Assembly: GCF_051401765.1 (NCBI RefSeq)
Contig: NW_027480570.1
Coordinates: 620,001-684,000, forward strand
Length of the DNA: 64,000 nt
Reading direction: 5' to 3'
Source of the DNA: Calliopsis andreniformis
Taxonomy: Eukaryota; Arthropoda; Insecta; Hymenoptera; Andrenidae
Under the pieces are notes generated by a model. The model did no database searches, had not been told where the DNA came from, and saw only the letters and a program-made list of their open reading frames with translations. Numbering within the stretch: the stretch's first letter is position 1; each line of letters starts with the position of its first letter. The position numbers were made by a program, and so were the translations under genes. Shown piece after piece: positions 22,491-37,006 of this stretch.

Positions 22491-24796
22491 TTGATGGTTG
22501 AATATTGAGGACTGAGGATTGAGGTTTGTGGATTGAGGACGAGGACTGAGGGTTGAATATTGATGTTTGAGGTCTGAGGATTAAGGATTGAGGATTGAGA
22601 ATTGAGGATTGAGGATTGAGGATTGAAGATTGAGGATTGGGTATTGAGGATTGAAGAATGAGGATTGGGGATTGAGGATTGACGATTGAGTATTGAGTAT
22701 TGAGGATTGAAGATTGAGTACTGATGATTGAAGATTGAGGATTGAGGATTGAGGGTTGAGGATTGAGGACGAGGACTGACGGTTGAGGATTGAGGATTGA
22801 GGATTGAGGATTGAGGATTGAGTACTGAGGATTGAGGATTGAGGATTGAGGATCGAAGATTGAGAATTGAAGATTGAGTATTGAGGACTGAAGATTGACG
22901 ATTGAGGATTGAAGAATGAGGATTGAGGATTGAGGATTGAGGATTGGGTATTGAGGATTGAAGAATGAGGATTGAGGATTGAGGATTGAGGATTGAAGAT
23001 TGAGTATTGAGGATTGAAGATTGAGGGTTGAGGAATGAGGACTGAGTATTGAGGATTGAAGATTGAGTATTGAGGATTGAAGATTGAGGATTGAGTATTG
23101 AGGATTGAAGATTGAATATTGAGGACTGAGGATTGAGGGTTGTGGATTGAGAACGAGGACTGAGGGTTGAATATTGATGTTTGAGGTCTGAGGGTTAAGG
23201 ATTGAGGATTGAGAATTGAGGATTGAGGATTGAGGATTGAAGATTGAGGAATGGGTATTGAGGACTGAAGAATGAGGATTGAGGATTGAGGATTGAGGAT
23301 TGAGGATTGCAGATTGAGTATTGAGGATTGAAGATTGAGGATTCAGGATTGAGGATTGAGGATTGAGGATCGAGGATTGAGGATTGAGGATTGAAGATTG
23401 GGTATTGAGGATTGAAAATTGAGGATTGAGGATTGAGGATTGAGGATTGAGGATTGAGCATTGAAGATTGAGGATTGGGGATTGAGGATTGAAGATTGAG
23501 TATTGATGATTGAATATTGAGGATTGATAATTGAGAATTGATGATTGAGGATTGAGGATTGAGTATTGAGGATTGAAGGTTGAGGATTGAGGATTGAGGA
23601 TTGAGGATTGATGATTGAGGATCGAGGATTGAGGATTGAGGATTGAAGATTGAGTATTGAGGATTGAAGATTGAGGATTAAGGATTGAGGATTGGGGATT
23701 GAGGATCTAGGATTGGAGATTGATTATTGGGTTTGAAGATTGAGGATTGAGGATTGAGGATTGCTAATTGAGAATCGAGGATGAGGACTGAGGGTTGAGG
23801 ATTGAGGTTTGAGGAGCGAGGATTGAGGATTGAGGATTGAGGACTGAGGATTGACGATTGAGTATTGAAGATAGAGGACTTATGACAGAGGATTGAGGAT
23901 TGAGGATTGAGGATTGAGGATTGAGGATTGAGGATTGAGGATTGAAGATTGAGTATTGAGGATTGAATATTGAGGATTGAGGTTTGAGGATTGAGAATGA
24001 GGGCCGAGGGTTGAGGATTGAGGTTTGAGTATAAAATCCTGAGAATTCAGGATATTCTATTGAGCATTGAGAATATAGGATTGATGGTTGAGGACTGAGG
24101 ACTGAGGATTGAGAATTCAGGATTCAGGATCGAGGATTGAAGATTGAGGATTGGGTATTGAGGATTGAAGAATGAGGATTGAGGATTGAGGATTGAGGAT
24201 TGAGGATTGAGGATTGAAGATTGAGGATTGGGTATTGAGGATTGAAGAATGAGGATTGAGGGTTTAGGATTGAGGATTTAGGATTGAGTATTGAGCATTG
24301 AAGATTGAGGATTGGGTATTGAGGATTGAAGAATGAGGATTGAGGATTGAGGATTGAGGATAGAGGATTGAGGATTTAAGATTGAGGATTGGGTATTGAG
24401 GATTGAAGAATGAGGATTGAGTGTTGAGGATAGAGGATTGAGGATTGAGTATTGAGTATTGAAGGTTGAGGATTGTGGATTGAGGATTGAGGATTGAGGA
24501 TTGAATATTGAAGATTGAGTATTGATGCCTGAGGATTGAGGATTGAGGATTGAGTATTGAGAATTGAGGATTGATGGTTGAGTATTGAGGATTGAGGATT
24601 GAGTATTGAGTGTTGAAGATTGAGGATTGATGATTGAAGATTGAGGATTGGGGATTGAGGATTGAGGAATGAGTATTGAAGATTGAGGATTGATGATTGA
24701 GGATTGAGGATTGCGGATTGGGTATTGAGGATTGAGCATTGAGGTTTGAGGACTGAGGGCTGAGGATTGAGGATTGAGGATTGAGGATTGAGGATG
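22490..24796 (+). repeat. 6,470-bp higher-order unit, partial leading copy
   Basis: Matches about 28,955-31,266 at offset 6,463, becoming 6,470 after a one-heptamer length difference near 22,990 (four consensus units against five). The left junction is visible at about 22,490: upstream sequence here is unlike that at 28,950, and identity starts at GATGGTTGAATATT. It shares with 29,836 a private GATCGAGG variant at about 23,366, which ties these two copies together ahead of the 4.9-kb and 36.1-kb copies. Confidence 0.88.
24032..24059. repeat. Hairpin node 7 (A-type)
   Basis: A-type node in the partial leading 6,470-bp unit; repeats at 30,502. Confidence 0.88.
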
Positions 24797-27700
24797 AGGG
24801 CTGAGGGTTGAGGATTGAGGTTTGAGGACTGAGGACTGAGGATTGAGGATTGAGAATTGAGGATTGAGGATTGAGGATTGAAGATTGAGGATTGGGTATT
24901 GAGGATTGAAGAATGAGGATTGAGGATTGAGGATTGAGGATTGAGGATTAAGGATTGAAGATTGAGGATTGGGTATTGAGGATTGAAGAATGAGTATTGA
25001 GGATTGAGGATTGAGGATTGAGGACTGAAGATTGAGTATTGAGGATTGAAGATTGAGGATTGAGGATTGAGAATTGAGGATAGAGGATTGCAGATTGAGT
25101 ATTGAGGATTGAAGATTGAGGATTGAGGATTGAGGATTGAGGATTGAAGATTGAGGATTGAGGATTGAGGATTGAGGATTGAGGATTGAAGATTGAGTAT
25201 TGAAGATTGAGGATTGAGGATTGAGGATTGAGGATTGAGGATTCAGTGTTGGACAATGAGGATTGATGGTTGAAGATTGAGGGTTGGGGATTGAGGATTG
25301 AGGAATGAGTATTGAAGATTGAGGATTGATGATTGAGGATTGAGCATTGATGATTGAAGATTGAGGATTGGGTATTGAGGATTGAAGAATTAGGATTTAG
25401 AATTGAGGATTGGGGATAGAGGATTGAGGGTTGAAGATTGAGGATTGGGTATTGAGGATTGAAGAATGAGGATTGAGGATTGAAGATTGAGGATTAGGTA
25501 TTGAGGATTGAAGAATGAGGATTGAGGATTGAGGCTTGAGGATTGAATACTGAGGATTGAAGATTGAGGATTGGGTATTGAGGATTGAAGAATGAGGATT
25601 GAGGATTGAGGATTGAGGGTGGAGGATTGAAGATTGAGTATTGAGGATTGAAGATTGAGGATTGAGGATTGCGGATTGAGTATTGAGGATTGAAGATTGA
25701 GTATTGAGGATTGAAGATTGAGGATTGAAGAATGAGGATTGAGGATTGACTTTTGAGGATTGAAGATTGAGGATTGGGTGTTGAGGATTGAAGAATGAGG
25801 ATTGCGGATTGACTTTTGAGGTTTGAGGATTGCAGATTGAGTATTGAGGATTGAAGATTGAGGATTGAGAATAGAGGATTGAAGATTGAGGACTGAGGAT
25901 TGAGGATTGAGTATTGAGGATTGAAGATTGAGTATTGAGGATTGAAGATTGAGGATTGAGGATTGAGTACTGAGAATTGAGGATTGAGGATTGAGGATCG
26001 AAGATTGAGAATTGAAGATTGAGTATTGAGGACTGAAGATTGACGATTGAGGATTGAAGATTGAGGATTGAGGATTGAGGATTGAGGATTGAGCATTGAA
26101 GAGTGAGGATTGGGGATTGAGGATTGACGACTGAGGATTGAGTATTGAGGATTGAAGGTTGGGTATTGATGATTGAAGATTGAGGATTGAGGATTGAGTG
26201 TTGAGGATTGAGGACGAGGACTGACGGTTGAGGAATGAGGTTTGAGGATTGAGGGTTGTGGAATGAGGACGAGGACTGAGGGTTGAATATTGATGTTTGA
26301 GGCCTGAGGATTGAGGATTGAGGATTGAGAATTGATGATTGAGGACTGAGGGTTGAAGATTGAGGATTGGGTATTGAGGATTGAAGAATGACGATTGGGG
26401 ATTGAGGATTGAGGATTGAGGATTGAAGATTGCGTATTGAGTATCGAAGGTTGAGGATTGTGGATTGAGGATTGAGGATTGAGTATTGAATATTGAAGAT
26501 TGAGTATTGATTCCTGAGGATTGAGGATTGAGGATTGAGTATTGAGAATTGAGTATTGATGATTGAGTATTGAGGATTGAGGATTGAGGATTGAGTGTTG
26601 AAGATTGATGATTGATGATTGAAGATTGAGGGTTGGGGATTGAGGATTGAGGAATGTGTATTGAAGATTGAGGATTGATGATTGAGGATTGAGGATTGAG
26701 GATTGGGTATTGAGGATTGAGCATTGAGGTTTGAAGATTGAATATTGATGATTGAATATTGAGGACTGAGGATTGAGGGTTGTGGATTGAGGACGAGGAC
26801 TGAGGGTTGAATATTGATGTTTGAGGTCTGAGGATTAAGGATTGAGGATTGAGAATTGAGGATTGAGGATTGAGGATTGAAGATTGAGGATTGGGTATTG
26901 AGGTTTGAAGAATGAGGATTGAGGATTGAGGTTTGAGTGTTGAGGATTGCAGATTGAGTATTGAGGATTGGCGATTGAGGATTGAGGATTGAGGATTGAA
27001 GATTGAGGATTGAGGATTGAGGGTTGAGGATTGAGGATTGAAGATTGAGTATTGAGGTTTGAAGATTGAGGGTTGAGGATTGAGTACTGAGGATTGAGTA
27101 TTGAGGACTGAGGATTGAAGATTGAGAATTGAAGATTGAGTATTGAGGACTGAATATTGACGATTGAGGATTGAAGATTGAGGATTGAGGATTGAGGATT
27201 GAGGATTGAGGATTCAGTGTTGGACAATGAGGATTGATGGTTGAAGATTGAGGATTGGGGATTGAGGATTGAGGAATGAGTATTGAAGATTGAGGATTGG
27301 TGATTGAGGATTGAGCATTGAGGATTGAAGATTGAGGATTGGGTATTGAGGATTGAAGAATTAGGATTGAGAATTGAGGATTGGGGATAGAGGATTGAGG
27401 GTTGAAAATTGAGGATTGGGTATTGAGGATTGAAGAATGAGGATTGAGGATTGAAGATTGAGGATTGGGTATTGAGGATTGAAGAATGAGGATTGAGGAT
27501 TGAGGATTGAGGATTGAGGATTGAGGATTGAAGATTGAGGATTGGGTATTGAGGATTGAAGAATGAGGATTGAGGATTGAGGATTGAGGATTGAGGATTG
27601 AAGATTGAGTATTGAGGATTGAAGATTGAGGATTGAGGATTGAGGATTGAGTATTGAGGATTGAAGATTGAGTATTGAGGATTGAAGATTGATGATTGAG

Positions 27701-28190
27701 TATTGAGGATTGAAGATTGAATATTGAGGACTAAGGATTGAGGGTTGTGGATTGAGGACGAGGACTGAGGGTTGAATATTGATGTTTGAGGTCTGAGGAT
27801 TAAGGATTGAGGACTGAGAATTGCGGATTGAGGATTGAGGATTGAAGATTGAGGAATGGGTATTGAGGATTGAAGAATGAGTATTGAGGATTGAGGATTG
27901 AGGATTGAGGATTGCAGATTGAGTACTGAGGATTGAAGATTGAGGATTCAGAATTGAGGATTGAGGATTGAGGATTGAGGATTGAGGATTGAGGATTGAA
28001 GATTGGGTATTGAGGATTGAAGATTGAGGACTGAGGCTTGAGGATTGACGATTGAGCATAGAGGATTGAAGATTGAGGACTGGCGATTGAGGATTGAAGA
28101 TTGAGGATTGAGGATTGAGGATTGAATATTGAGGATTGAGGTTTGAGGATTGAGAATGAGGGCTGAGGAATGAGGATTGAGGTTTGAGTA

Positions 28191-28218
28191 TAGAATCCTG
28201 AGAATTCAGGATATTCTA
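28191..28218. repeat. Hairpin node 8 (G-type)
   Basis: G-type with GGGCTGAGGAATG upstream; repeats at 34,661, exactly 6,470 bp on. Confidence 0.88.
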
Positions 28219-30501
28219 TTGAGCATTGAGAATATAGGATTGATGGTTGAGGACTGAGGATTGAGGATTGAGAATTCAGGATTCAGGATCGAGGATTGAA
28301 GATTGAGGATTGGGTATTGAGGATTGAAGAATGAGGATTGAGGATTGAGGATTGAGGATTGAGGATTGAGGATTGAAGATTGAGGATTGGGTATTGAGGA
28401 TTGAAGAATGAGGATTGAGGGTTTAGGATTGAGGATTTAGGATTGAGTATTGAGCATTGAAGATTTAGGATTGGGTATTGAGGATTGAAGAATGAGGATT
28501 GAGGATTGAGGATTGAGGATAGAGGATTGAGGATTGAAGATTGAGGATTGGGTATTGAGGATTGAAGAATGAGGATTGAGGGTTGAGGATAGAGGATTGA
28601 GGATTGAGTATTGAGTATTGAAGGTTGAGGATTGTGGAATGAGGATTGAGAATTGAGGATTGAATATTGAAGATTGAGTATTGATGCCTGAGGATTGAGG
28701 ATTGAGGATTGAGTATTGAGAATTGAGGATTGATGGTTGAGTATTGAGGATTGAGGGTTGAGTATTGAGTGTTGAAGATTGAGGATTGATGATTGAAGAT
28801 TGAGGATTGGGGATTGAGGATTGAGGAATGAGTATTGAAGATTGAGGATTGATGATTGAGGATTGAGGATTGAGGATTGAGCATTGAAGAGTGAGGATGG
28901 GGGATTCAGGATTGACGACTGAGGATTGAGTATTGAGGATTGAAGATTGAGTACTGATGGTTGAATATTGAGGACTGAGGATTGAGGTTTGTGGATTGAG
29001 GACGAGGACTGAGGGTTGAATATTGATGTTTGAGGTCTGAGGATTAAGGATTGAGGATTGAGAATTGAGGATTGAGGATTGAGGATTGAAGATTGAGGAT
29101 TGGGTATTGAGGATTGAAGAATGAGGATTGGGGATTGAGGATTGACGATTGAGTATTGAGTATTGAGGATTGAAGATTGAGTACTGATGATTGAAGATTG
29201 AGGATTGAGGATTGAGGGTTGAGGATTGAGGACGAGGACTGACGGTTGAGGATTGAGGATTGAGGATTGAGGATTGAGGATTGAGTACTGAGGATTGAGG
29301 ATTGAGGATTGAGGATCGAAGATTGAGAATTGAAGATTGAGTATTGAGGACTGAAGATTGACGATTGAGGATTGAAGAATGAGGATTGAGGATTGAGGAT
29401 TGAGGATTGGGTATTGAGGATTGAAGAATGAGGATTGAGGATTGAGGATTGAGGATTGAGGATTGAAGATTGAGTATTGAGGATTGAAGATTGAGGGTTG
29501 AGGAATGAGGACTGAGTATTGAGGATTGAAGATTGAGTATTGAGGATTGAAGATTGAGGATTGAGTATTGAGGATTGAAGATTGAATATTGAGGACTGAG
29601 GATTGAGGGTTGTGGATTGAGAACGAGGACTGAGGGTTGAATATTGATGTTTGAGGTCTGAGGGTTAAGGATTGAGGATTGAGAATTGAGGATTGAGGAT
29701 TGAGGATTGAAGATTGAGGAATGGGTATTGAGGACTGAAGAATGAGGATTGAGGATTGAGGATTGAGGATTGAGGATTGCAGATTGAGTATTGAGGATTG
29801 AAGATTGAGGATTCAGGATTGAGGATTGAGGATTGAGGATCGAGGATTGAGGATTGAGGATTGAAGATTGGGTATTGAGGATTGAAAATTGAGGATTGAG
29901 GATTGAGGATTGAGGATTGAGGATTGAGCATTGAAGATTGAGGATTGGGGATTGAGGATTGAAGATTGAGTATTGATGATTGAATATTGAGGATTGATAA
30001 TTGACAATTGATGATTGAGGATTGAGGATTGAGTATTGAGGATTGAAGGTTGAGGATTGAGGATTGAGGATTGAGGATTGATGATTGAGGATCGAGGATT
30101 GAGGATTGAGGATTGAAGATTGAGTATTGAGGATTGAAGATTGAGGATTAAGGATTGAGGATTGGGGATTGAGGATCTAGGATTGGAGATTGATTATTGG
30201 GTTTGAAGATTGAGGATTGAGGATTGAGGATTGCTAATTGAGAATCGAGGATGAGGACTGAGGGTTGAGGATTGAGGTTTGAGGAGCGAGGATTGAGGAT
30301 TGAGGATTGAGGACTGAGGATTGACGATTGAGTATTGAAGATAGAGGACTTATGACAGAGGATTGAGGATTGAGGATTGAGGATTGAGGATTGAGGATTG
30401 AGGATTGAGGATTGAAGATTGAGTATTGAGGATTGAATATTGAGGATTGAGGTTTGAGGATTGAGAATGAGGGCCGAGGGTTGAGGATTGAGGTTTGAGT
30501 A

Positions 30502-30529
30502 TAAAATCCTGAGAATTCAGGATATTCTA
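30502..30529. repeat. Hairpin node 9 (A-type)
   Basis: A-type node of the complete 6,470-bp unit, 2,311 bp after node 8. Confidence 0.88.
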
Positions 30530-33500
30530 TTGAGCATTGAGAATATAGGATTGATGGTTGAGGACTGAGGACTGAGGATTGAGAATTCAGGATTCAGGAT
30601 CGAGGATTGAAGATTGAGGATTGGGTATTGAGGATTGAAGAATGAGGATTGAGGATTGAGGATTGAGGATTGAGGATTGAGGATTGAAGATTGAGGATTG
30701 GGTATTGAGGATTGAAGAATGAGGATTGAGGGTTTAGGATTGAGGATTTAGGATTGAGTATTGAGCATTGAAGATTGAGGATTGGGTATTGAGGATTGAA
30801 GAATGAGGATTGAGGATTGAGGATTGAGGATAGAGGATTGAGGATTTAAGATTGAGGATTGGGTATTGAGGATTGAAGAATGAGGATTGAGTGTTGAGGA
30901 TAGAGGATTGAGGATTGAGTATTGAGTATTGAAGGTTGAGGATTGTGGATTGAGGATTGAGGATTGAGGATTGAATATTGAAGATTGAGTATTGATGCCT
31001 GAGGATTGAGGATTGAGGATTGAGTATTGAGAATTGAGGATTGATGGTTGAGTATTGAGGATTGAGGATTGAGTATTGAGTGTTGAAGATTGAGGATTGA
31101 TGATTGAAGATTGAGGATTGGGGATTGAGGATTGAGGAATGAGTATTGAAGATTGAGGATTGATGATTGAGGATTGAGGATTGCGGATTGGGTATTGAGG
31201 ATTGAGCATTGAGGTTTGAGGACTGAGGGCTGAGGATTGAGGATTGAGGATTGAGGATTGAGGATGAGGGCTGAGGGTTGAGGATTGAGGTTTGAGGACT
31301 GAGGACTGAGGATTGAGGATTGAGAATTGAGGATTGAGGATTGAGGATTGAAGATTGAGGATTGGGTATTGAGGATTGAAGAATGAGGATTGAGGATTGA
31401 GGATTGAGGATTGAGGATTAAGGATTGAAGATTGAGGATTGGGTATTGAGGATTGAAGAATGAGTATTGAGGATTGAGGATTGAGGATTGAGGACTGAAG
31501 ATTGAGTATTGAGGATTGAAGATTGAGGATTGAGGATTGAGAATTGAGGATAGAGGATTGCAGATTGAGTATTGAGGATTGAAGATTGAGGAATGAGGAT
31601 TGAGGATTGAGGATTGAAGATTGAGGATTGAGGATTGAGGATTGAGGATTGAGGATTGAAGATTGAGTATTGAAGATTGAGGATTGAGGATTGAGGATTG
31701 AGGATTGAGGATTCAGTGTTGGACAATGAGGATTGATGGTTGAAGATTGAGGGTTGGGGATTGAGGATTGAGGAATGAGTATTGAAGATTGAGGATTGAT
31801 GATTGAGGATTGAGCATTGATGATTGAAGATTGAGGATTGGGTATTGAGGATTGAAGAATTAGGATTTAGAATTGAGGATTGGGGATAGAGGATTGAGGG
31901 TTGAAGATTGAGGATTGGGTATTGAGGATTGAAGAATGAGGATTGAGGATTGAAGATTGAGGATTAGGTATTGAGGATTGAAGAATGAGGATTGAGGATT
32001 GAGGCTTGAGGATTGAATACTGAGGATTGAAGATTGAGGATTGGGTATTGAGGATTGAAGAATGAGGATTGAGGATTGAGGATTGAGGGTGGAGGATTGA
32101 AGATTGAGTATTGAGGATTGAAGATTGAGGATTGAGGATTGCGGATTGAGTATTGAGGATTGAAGATTGAGTATTGAGGATTGAAGATTGAGGATTGAAG
32201 AATGAGGATTGAGGATTGACTTTTGAGGATTGAAGATTGAGGATTGGGTGTTGAGGATTGAAGAATGAGGATTGCGGATTGACTTTTGAGGTTTGAGGAT
32301 TGCAGATTGAGTATTGAGGATTGAAGATTGAGGATTGAGAATAGAGGATTGAAGATTGAGGACTGAGGATTGAGGATTGAGTATTGAGGATTGAAGATTG
32401 AGTATTGAGGATTGAAGATTGAGGATTGAGGATTGAGTACTGAGAATTGAGGATTGAGGATTGAGGATCGAAGATTGAGAATTGAAGATTGAGTATTGAG
32501 GACTGAAGATTGACGATTGAGGATTGAAGATTGAGGATTGAGGATTGAGGATTGAGGATTGAGCATTGAAGAGTGAGGATTGGGGATTGAGGATTGACGA
32601 CTGAGGATTGAGTATTGAGGATTGAAGGTTGGGTATTGATGATTGAAGATTGAGGATTGAGGATTGAGTGTTGAGGATTGAGGACGAGGACTGACGGTTG
32701 AGGAATGAGGTTTGAGGATTGAGGGTTGTGGAATGAGGACGAGGACTGAGGGTTGAATATTGATGTTTGAGGCCTGAGGATTGAGGATTGAGGATTGAGA
32801 ATTGATGATTGAGGACTGAGGGTTGAAGATTGAGGATTGGGTATTGAGGATTGAAGAATGACGATTGGGGATTGAGGATTGAGGATTGAGGATTGAAGAT
32901 TGCGTATTGAGTATCGAAGGTTGAGGATTGTGGATTGAGGATTGAGGATTGAGTATTGAATATTGAAGATTGAGTATTGATTCCTGAGGATTGAGGATTG
33001 AGGATTGAGTATTGAGAATTGAGTATTGATGATTGAGTATTGAGGATTGAGGATTGAGGATTGAGTGTTGAAGATTGATGATTGATGATTGAAGATTGAG
33101 GGTTGGGGATTGAGGATTGAGGAATGTGTATTGAAGATTGAGGATTGATGATTGAGGATTGAGGATTGAGGATTGGGTATTGAGGATTGAGCATTGAGGT
33201 TTGAAGATTGAATATTGATGATTGAATATTGAGGACTGAGGATTGAGGGTTGTGGATTGAGGACGAGGACTGAGGGTTGAATATTGATGTTTGAGGTCTG
33301 AGGATTAAGGATTGAGGATTGAGAATTGAGGATTGAGGATTGAGGATTGAAGATTGAGGATTGGGTATTGAGGTTTGAAGAATGAGGATTGAGGATTGAG
33401 GTTTGAGTGTTGAGGATTGCAGATTGAGTATTGAGGATTGGCGATTGAGGATTGAGGATTGAGGATTGAAGATTGAGGATTGAGGATTGAGGGTTGAGGA

Positions 33501-34660
33501 TTGAGGATTGAAGATTGAGTATTGAGGTTTGAAGATTGAGGGTTGAGGATTGAGTACTGAGGATTGAGTATTGAGGACTGAGGATTGAAGATTGAGAATT
33601 GAAGATTGAGTATTGAGGACTGAATATTGACGATTGAGGATTGAAGATTGAGGATTGAGGATTGAGGATTGAGGATTGAGGATTCAGTGTTGGACAATGA
33701 GGATTGATGGTTGAAGATTGAGGATTGGGGATTGAGGATTGAGGAATGAGTATTGAAGATTGAGGATTGGTGATTGAGGATTGAGCATTGAGGATTGAAG
33801 ATTGAGGATTGGGTATTGAGGATTGAAGAATTAGGATTGAGAATTGAGGATTGGGGATAGAGGATTGAGGGTTGAAAATTGAGGATTGGGTATTGAGGAT
33901 TGAAGAATGAGGATTGAGGATTGAAGATTGAGGATTGGGTATTGAGGATTGAAGAATGAGGATTGAGGATTGAGGATTGAGGATTGAGGATTGAGGATTG
34001 AAGATTGAGGATTGGGTATTGAGGATTGAAGAATGAGGATTGAGGATTGAGGATTGAGGATTGAGGATTGAAGATTGAGTATTGAGGATTGAAGATTGAG
34101 GATTGAGGATTGAGGATTGAGTATTGAGGATTGAAGATTGAGTATTGAGGATTGAAGATTGATGATTGAGTATTGAGGATTGAAGATTGAATATTGAGGA
34201 CTAAGGATTGAGGGTTGTGGATTGAGGACGAGGACTGAGGGTTGAATATTGATGTTTGAGGTCTGAGGATTAAGGATTGAGGACTGAGAATTGCGGATTG
34301 AGGATTGAGGATTGAAGATTGAGGAATGGGTATTGAGGATTGAAGAATGAGTATTGAGGATTGAGGATTGAGGATTGAGGATTGCAGATTGAGTACTGAG
34401 GATTGAAGATTGAGGATTCAGAATTGAGGATTGAGGATTGAGGATTGAGGATTGAGGATTGAGGATTGAAGATTGGGTATTGAGGATTGAAGATTGAGGA
34501 CTGAGGCTTGAGGATTGACGATTGAGCATAGAGGATTGAAGATTGAGGACTGGCGATTGAGGATTGAAGATTGAGGATTGAGGATTGAGGATTGAATATT
34601 GAGGATTGAGGTTTGAGGATTGAGAATGAGGGCTGAGGAATGAGGATTGAGGTTTGAGTA

Positions 34661-34688
34661 TAGAATCCTGAGAATTCAGGATATTCTA
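34661..34688. repeat. Hairpin node 10 (G-type)
   Basis: G-type node of the third 6,470-bp unit; equals node 1 shifted by 31,266. Confidence 0.88.
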
Positions 34689-36978
34689 TTGAGCATTGAG
34701 AATATAGGATTGATGGTTGAGGACTGAGGATTGAGGATTGAGAATTCAGGATTCAGGATCGAGGATTGAAGATTGAGGATTGGGTATTGAGGATTGAAGA
34801 ATGAGGATTGAGGATTGAGGATTGAGGATTGAGGATTGAGGATTGAAGATTGAGGATTGGGTATTGAGGATTGAAGAATGAGGATTGAGGGTTTAGGATT
34901 GAGGATTTAGGATTGAGTATTGAGCATTGAAGATTTAGGATTGGGTATTGAGGATTGAAGAATGAGGATTGAGGATTGAGGATTGAGGATAGAGGATTGA
35001 GGATTGAAGATTGAGGATTGGGTATTGAGGATTGAAGAATGAGGATTGAGGGTTGAGGATAGAGGATTGAGGATTGAGTATTGAGTATTGAAGGTTGAGG
35101 ATTGTGGAATGAGGATTGAGAATTGAGGATTGAATATTGAAGATTGAGTATTGATGCCTGAGGATTGAGGATTGAGGATTGAGTATTGAGAATTGAGGAT
35201 TGATGGTTGAGTATTGAGGATTGAGGGTTGAGTATTGAGTGTTGAAGATTGAGGATTGATGATTGAAGATTGAGGATTGGGGATTGAGGATTGAGGAATG
35301 AGTATTGAAGATTGAGGATTGATGATTGAGGATTGAGGATTGAGGATTGAGCATTGAAGAGTGAGGATGGGGGATTCAGGATTGACGACTGAGGATTGAG
35401 TATTGAGGATTGAAGATTGAGTACTGATGGTTGAATATTGAGGACTGAGGATTGAGGTTTGTGGATTGAGGACGAGGACTGAGGGTTGAATATTGATGTT
35501 TGAGGTCTGAGGATTAAGGATTGAGGATTGAGAATTGAGGATTGAGGATTGAGGATTGAAGATTGAGGATTGGGTATTGAGGATTGAAGAATGAGGATTG
35601 GGGATTGAGGATTGACGATTGAGTATTGAGTATTGAGGATTGAAGATTGAGTACTGATGATTGAAGATTGAGGATTGAGGATTGAGGGTTGAGGATTGAG
35701 GACGAGGACTGACGGTTGAGGATTGAGGATTGAGGATTGAGGATTGAGGATTGAGTACTGAGGATTGAGGATTGAGGATTGAGGATCGAAGATTGAGAAT
35801 TGAAGATTGAGTATTGAGGACTGAAGATTGACGATTGAGGATTGAAGAATGAGGATTGAGGATTGAGGATTGAGGATTGGGTATTGAGGATTGAAGAATG
35901 AGGATTGAGGATTGAGGATTGAGGATTGAGGATTGAAGATTGAGTATTGAGGATTGAAGATTGAGGGTTGAGGAATGAGGACTGAGTATTGAGGATTGAA
36001 GATTGAGTATTGAGGATTGAAGATTGAGGATTGAGTATTGAGGATTGAAGATTGAATATTGAGGACTGAGGATTGAGGGTTGTGGATTGAGAACGAGGAC
36101 TGAGGGTTGAATATTGATGTTTGAGGTCTGAGGGTTAAGGATTGAGGATTGAGAATTGAGGATTGAGGATTGAGGATTGAAGATTGAGGAATGGGTATTG
36201 AGGACTGAAGAATGAGGATTGAGGATTGAGGATTGAGGATTGAGGATTGCAGATTGAGTATTGAGGATTGAAGATTGAGGATACAGGATTGAGGATTGAG
36301 GATTGAGGATTGAGGATTGAGGATTGAGGATTGAGGATTGAAGATTGGGTATTGAGGATTGAAAATTGAGGATTGAGGATTGAGGATTGAGGATTGAGGA
36401 TTGAGCATTGAAGATTGAGGATTGGGGATTGAGGATTGAAGATTGAGTATTGATGATTGAATATTGAGGATTGATAATTGAGAATTGATGATTGAGGATT
36501 GAGGATTGAGTATTGAGGATTGAAGGTTGAGGATTGAGGATTGAGGATTGAGGATTGATGATTGAGGATCGAGGATTGAGGATTGAGGATTGAAGATTGA
36601 GTATTGAGGATTGAAGATTGAGGATTAAGGATTGAGGATTGGGGATTGAGGATCTAGGATTGGAGATTGATTATTGGGTTTGAAGATTGAGGATTGAGGA
36701 TTGAGGATTGCTAATTGAGAATCGAGGATGAGGACTGAGGGTTGAGGATTGAGGTTTGAGGAGCGAGGATTGAGGATTGAGGATTGAGGACTGAGGATTG
36801 ACGATTGAGTATTGAAGATAGAGGACTTATGACAGAGGATTGAGGATTGAGGATTGAGGATTGAGGATTGAGGATTGAGGATTGAGGATTGAAGATTGAG
36901 TATTGAGGATTGAATATTGAGGATTGAGGTTTGAGGATTGAGAATGAGGGCCGAGGGTTGAGGATTGAGGTTTGAGTA

Positions 36979-37006
36979 TAAAATCCTGAGAATTCAGGAT
37001 ATTCTA
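36979..37006. repeat. Hairpin node 11 (A-type)
   Basis: A-type node; equals node 2 shifted by 31,266. Spacing from node 10 is 2,318 bp, one heptamer longer than between nodes 8 and 9. Confidence 0.88.

Larger units (their letters stand above)
24797..31266 (+). repeat. 6,470-bp higher-order repeat unit, complete copy
   Basis: Complete unit. The next unit starts at 31,267 with the same sequence (AGGGCTGAGGGTTGAGG). Frames at 24948, 25390, 25494, 26835, 27361 and 28465 recur 6,470 bp downstream, nearly all with the same translation. The unit holds a G-type hairpin node (28,191) and an A-type node (30,502), two CAGTGTTGGACAATG nodes (25,244 and 27,215) and one GATCTAGG node (30,174). It also matches 1 to about 6,440 of the window except for single-heptamer slippage. 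The period is not a multiple of 7, because units of 6 or 8 bp interrupt the heptamer register. Confidence 0.92.

Noticed and set aside
34753..36408. 551-codon SSILNPQ frame as a structural or adhesin-like repeat protein
   Set aside because: Heptad periodicity is forced by the 7-bp unit. Copies of the same DNA elsewhere break into shorter frames, so the frame is not maintained.
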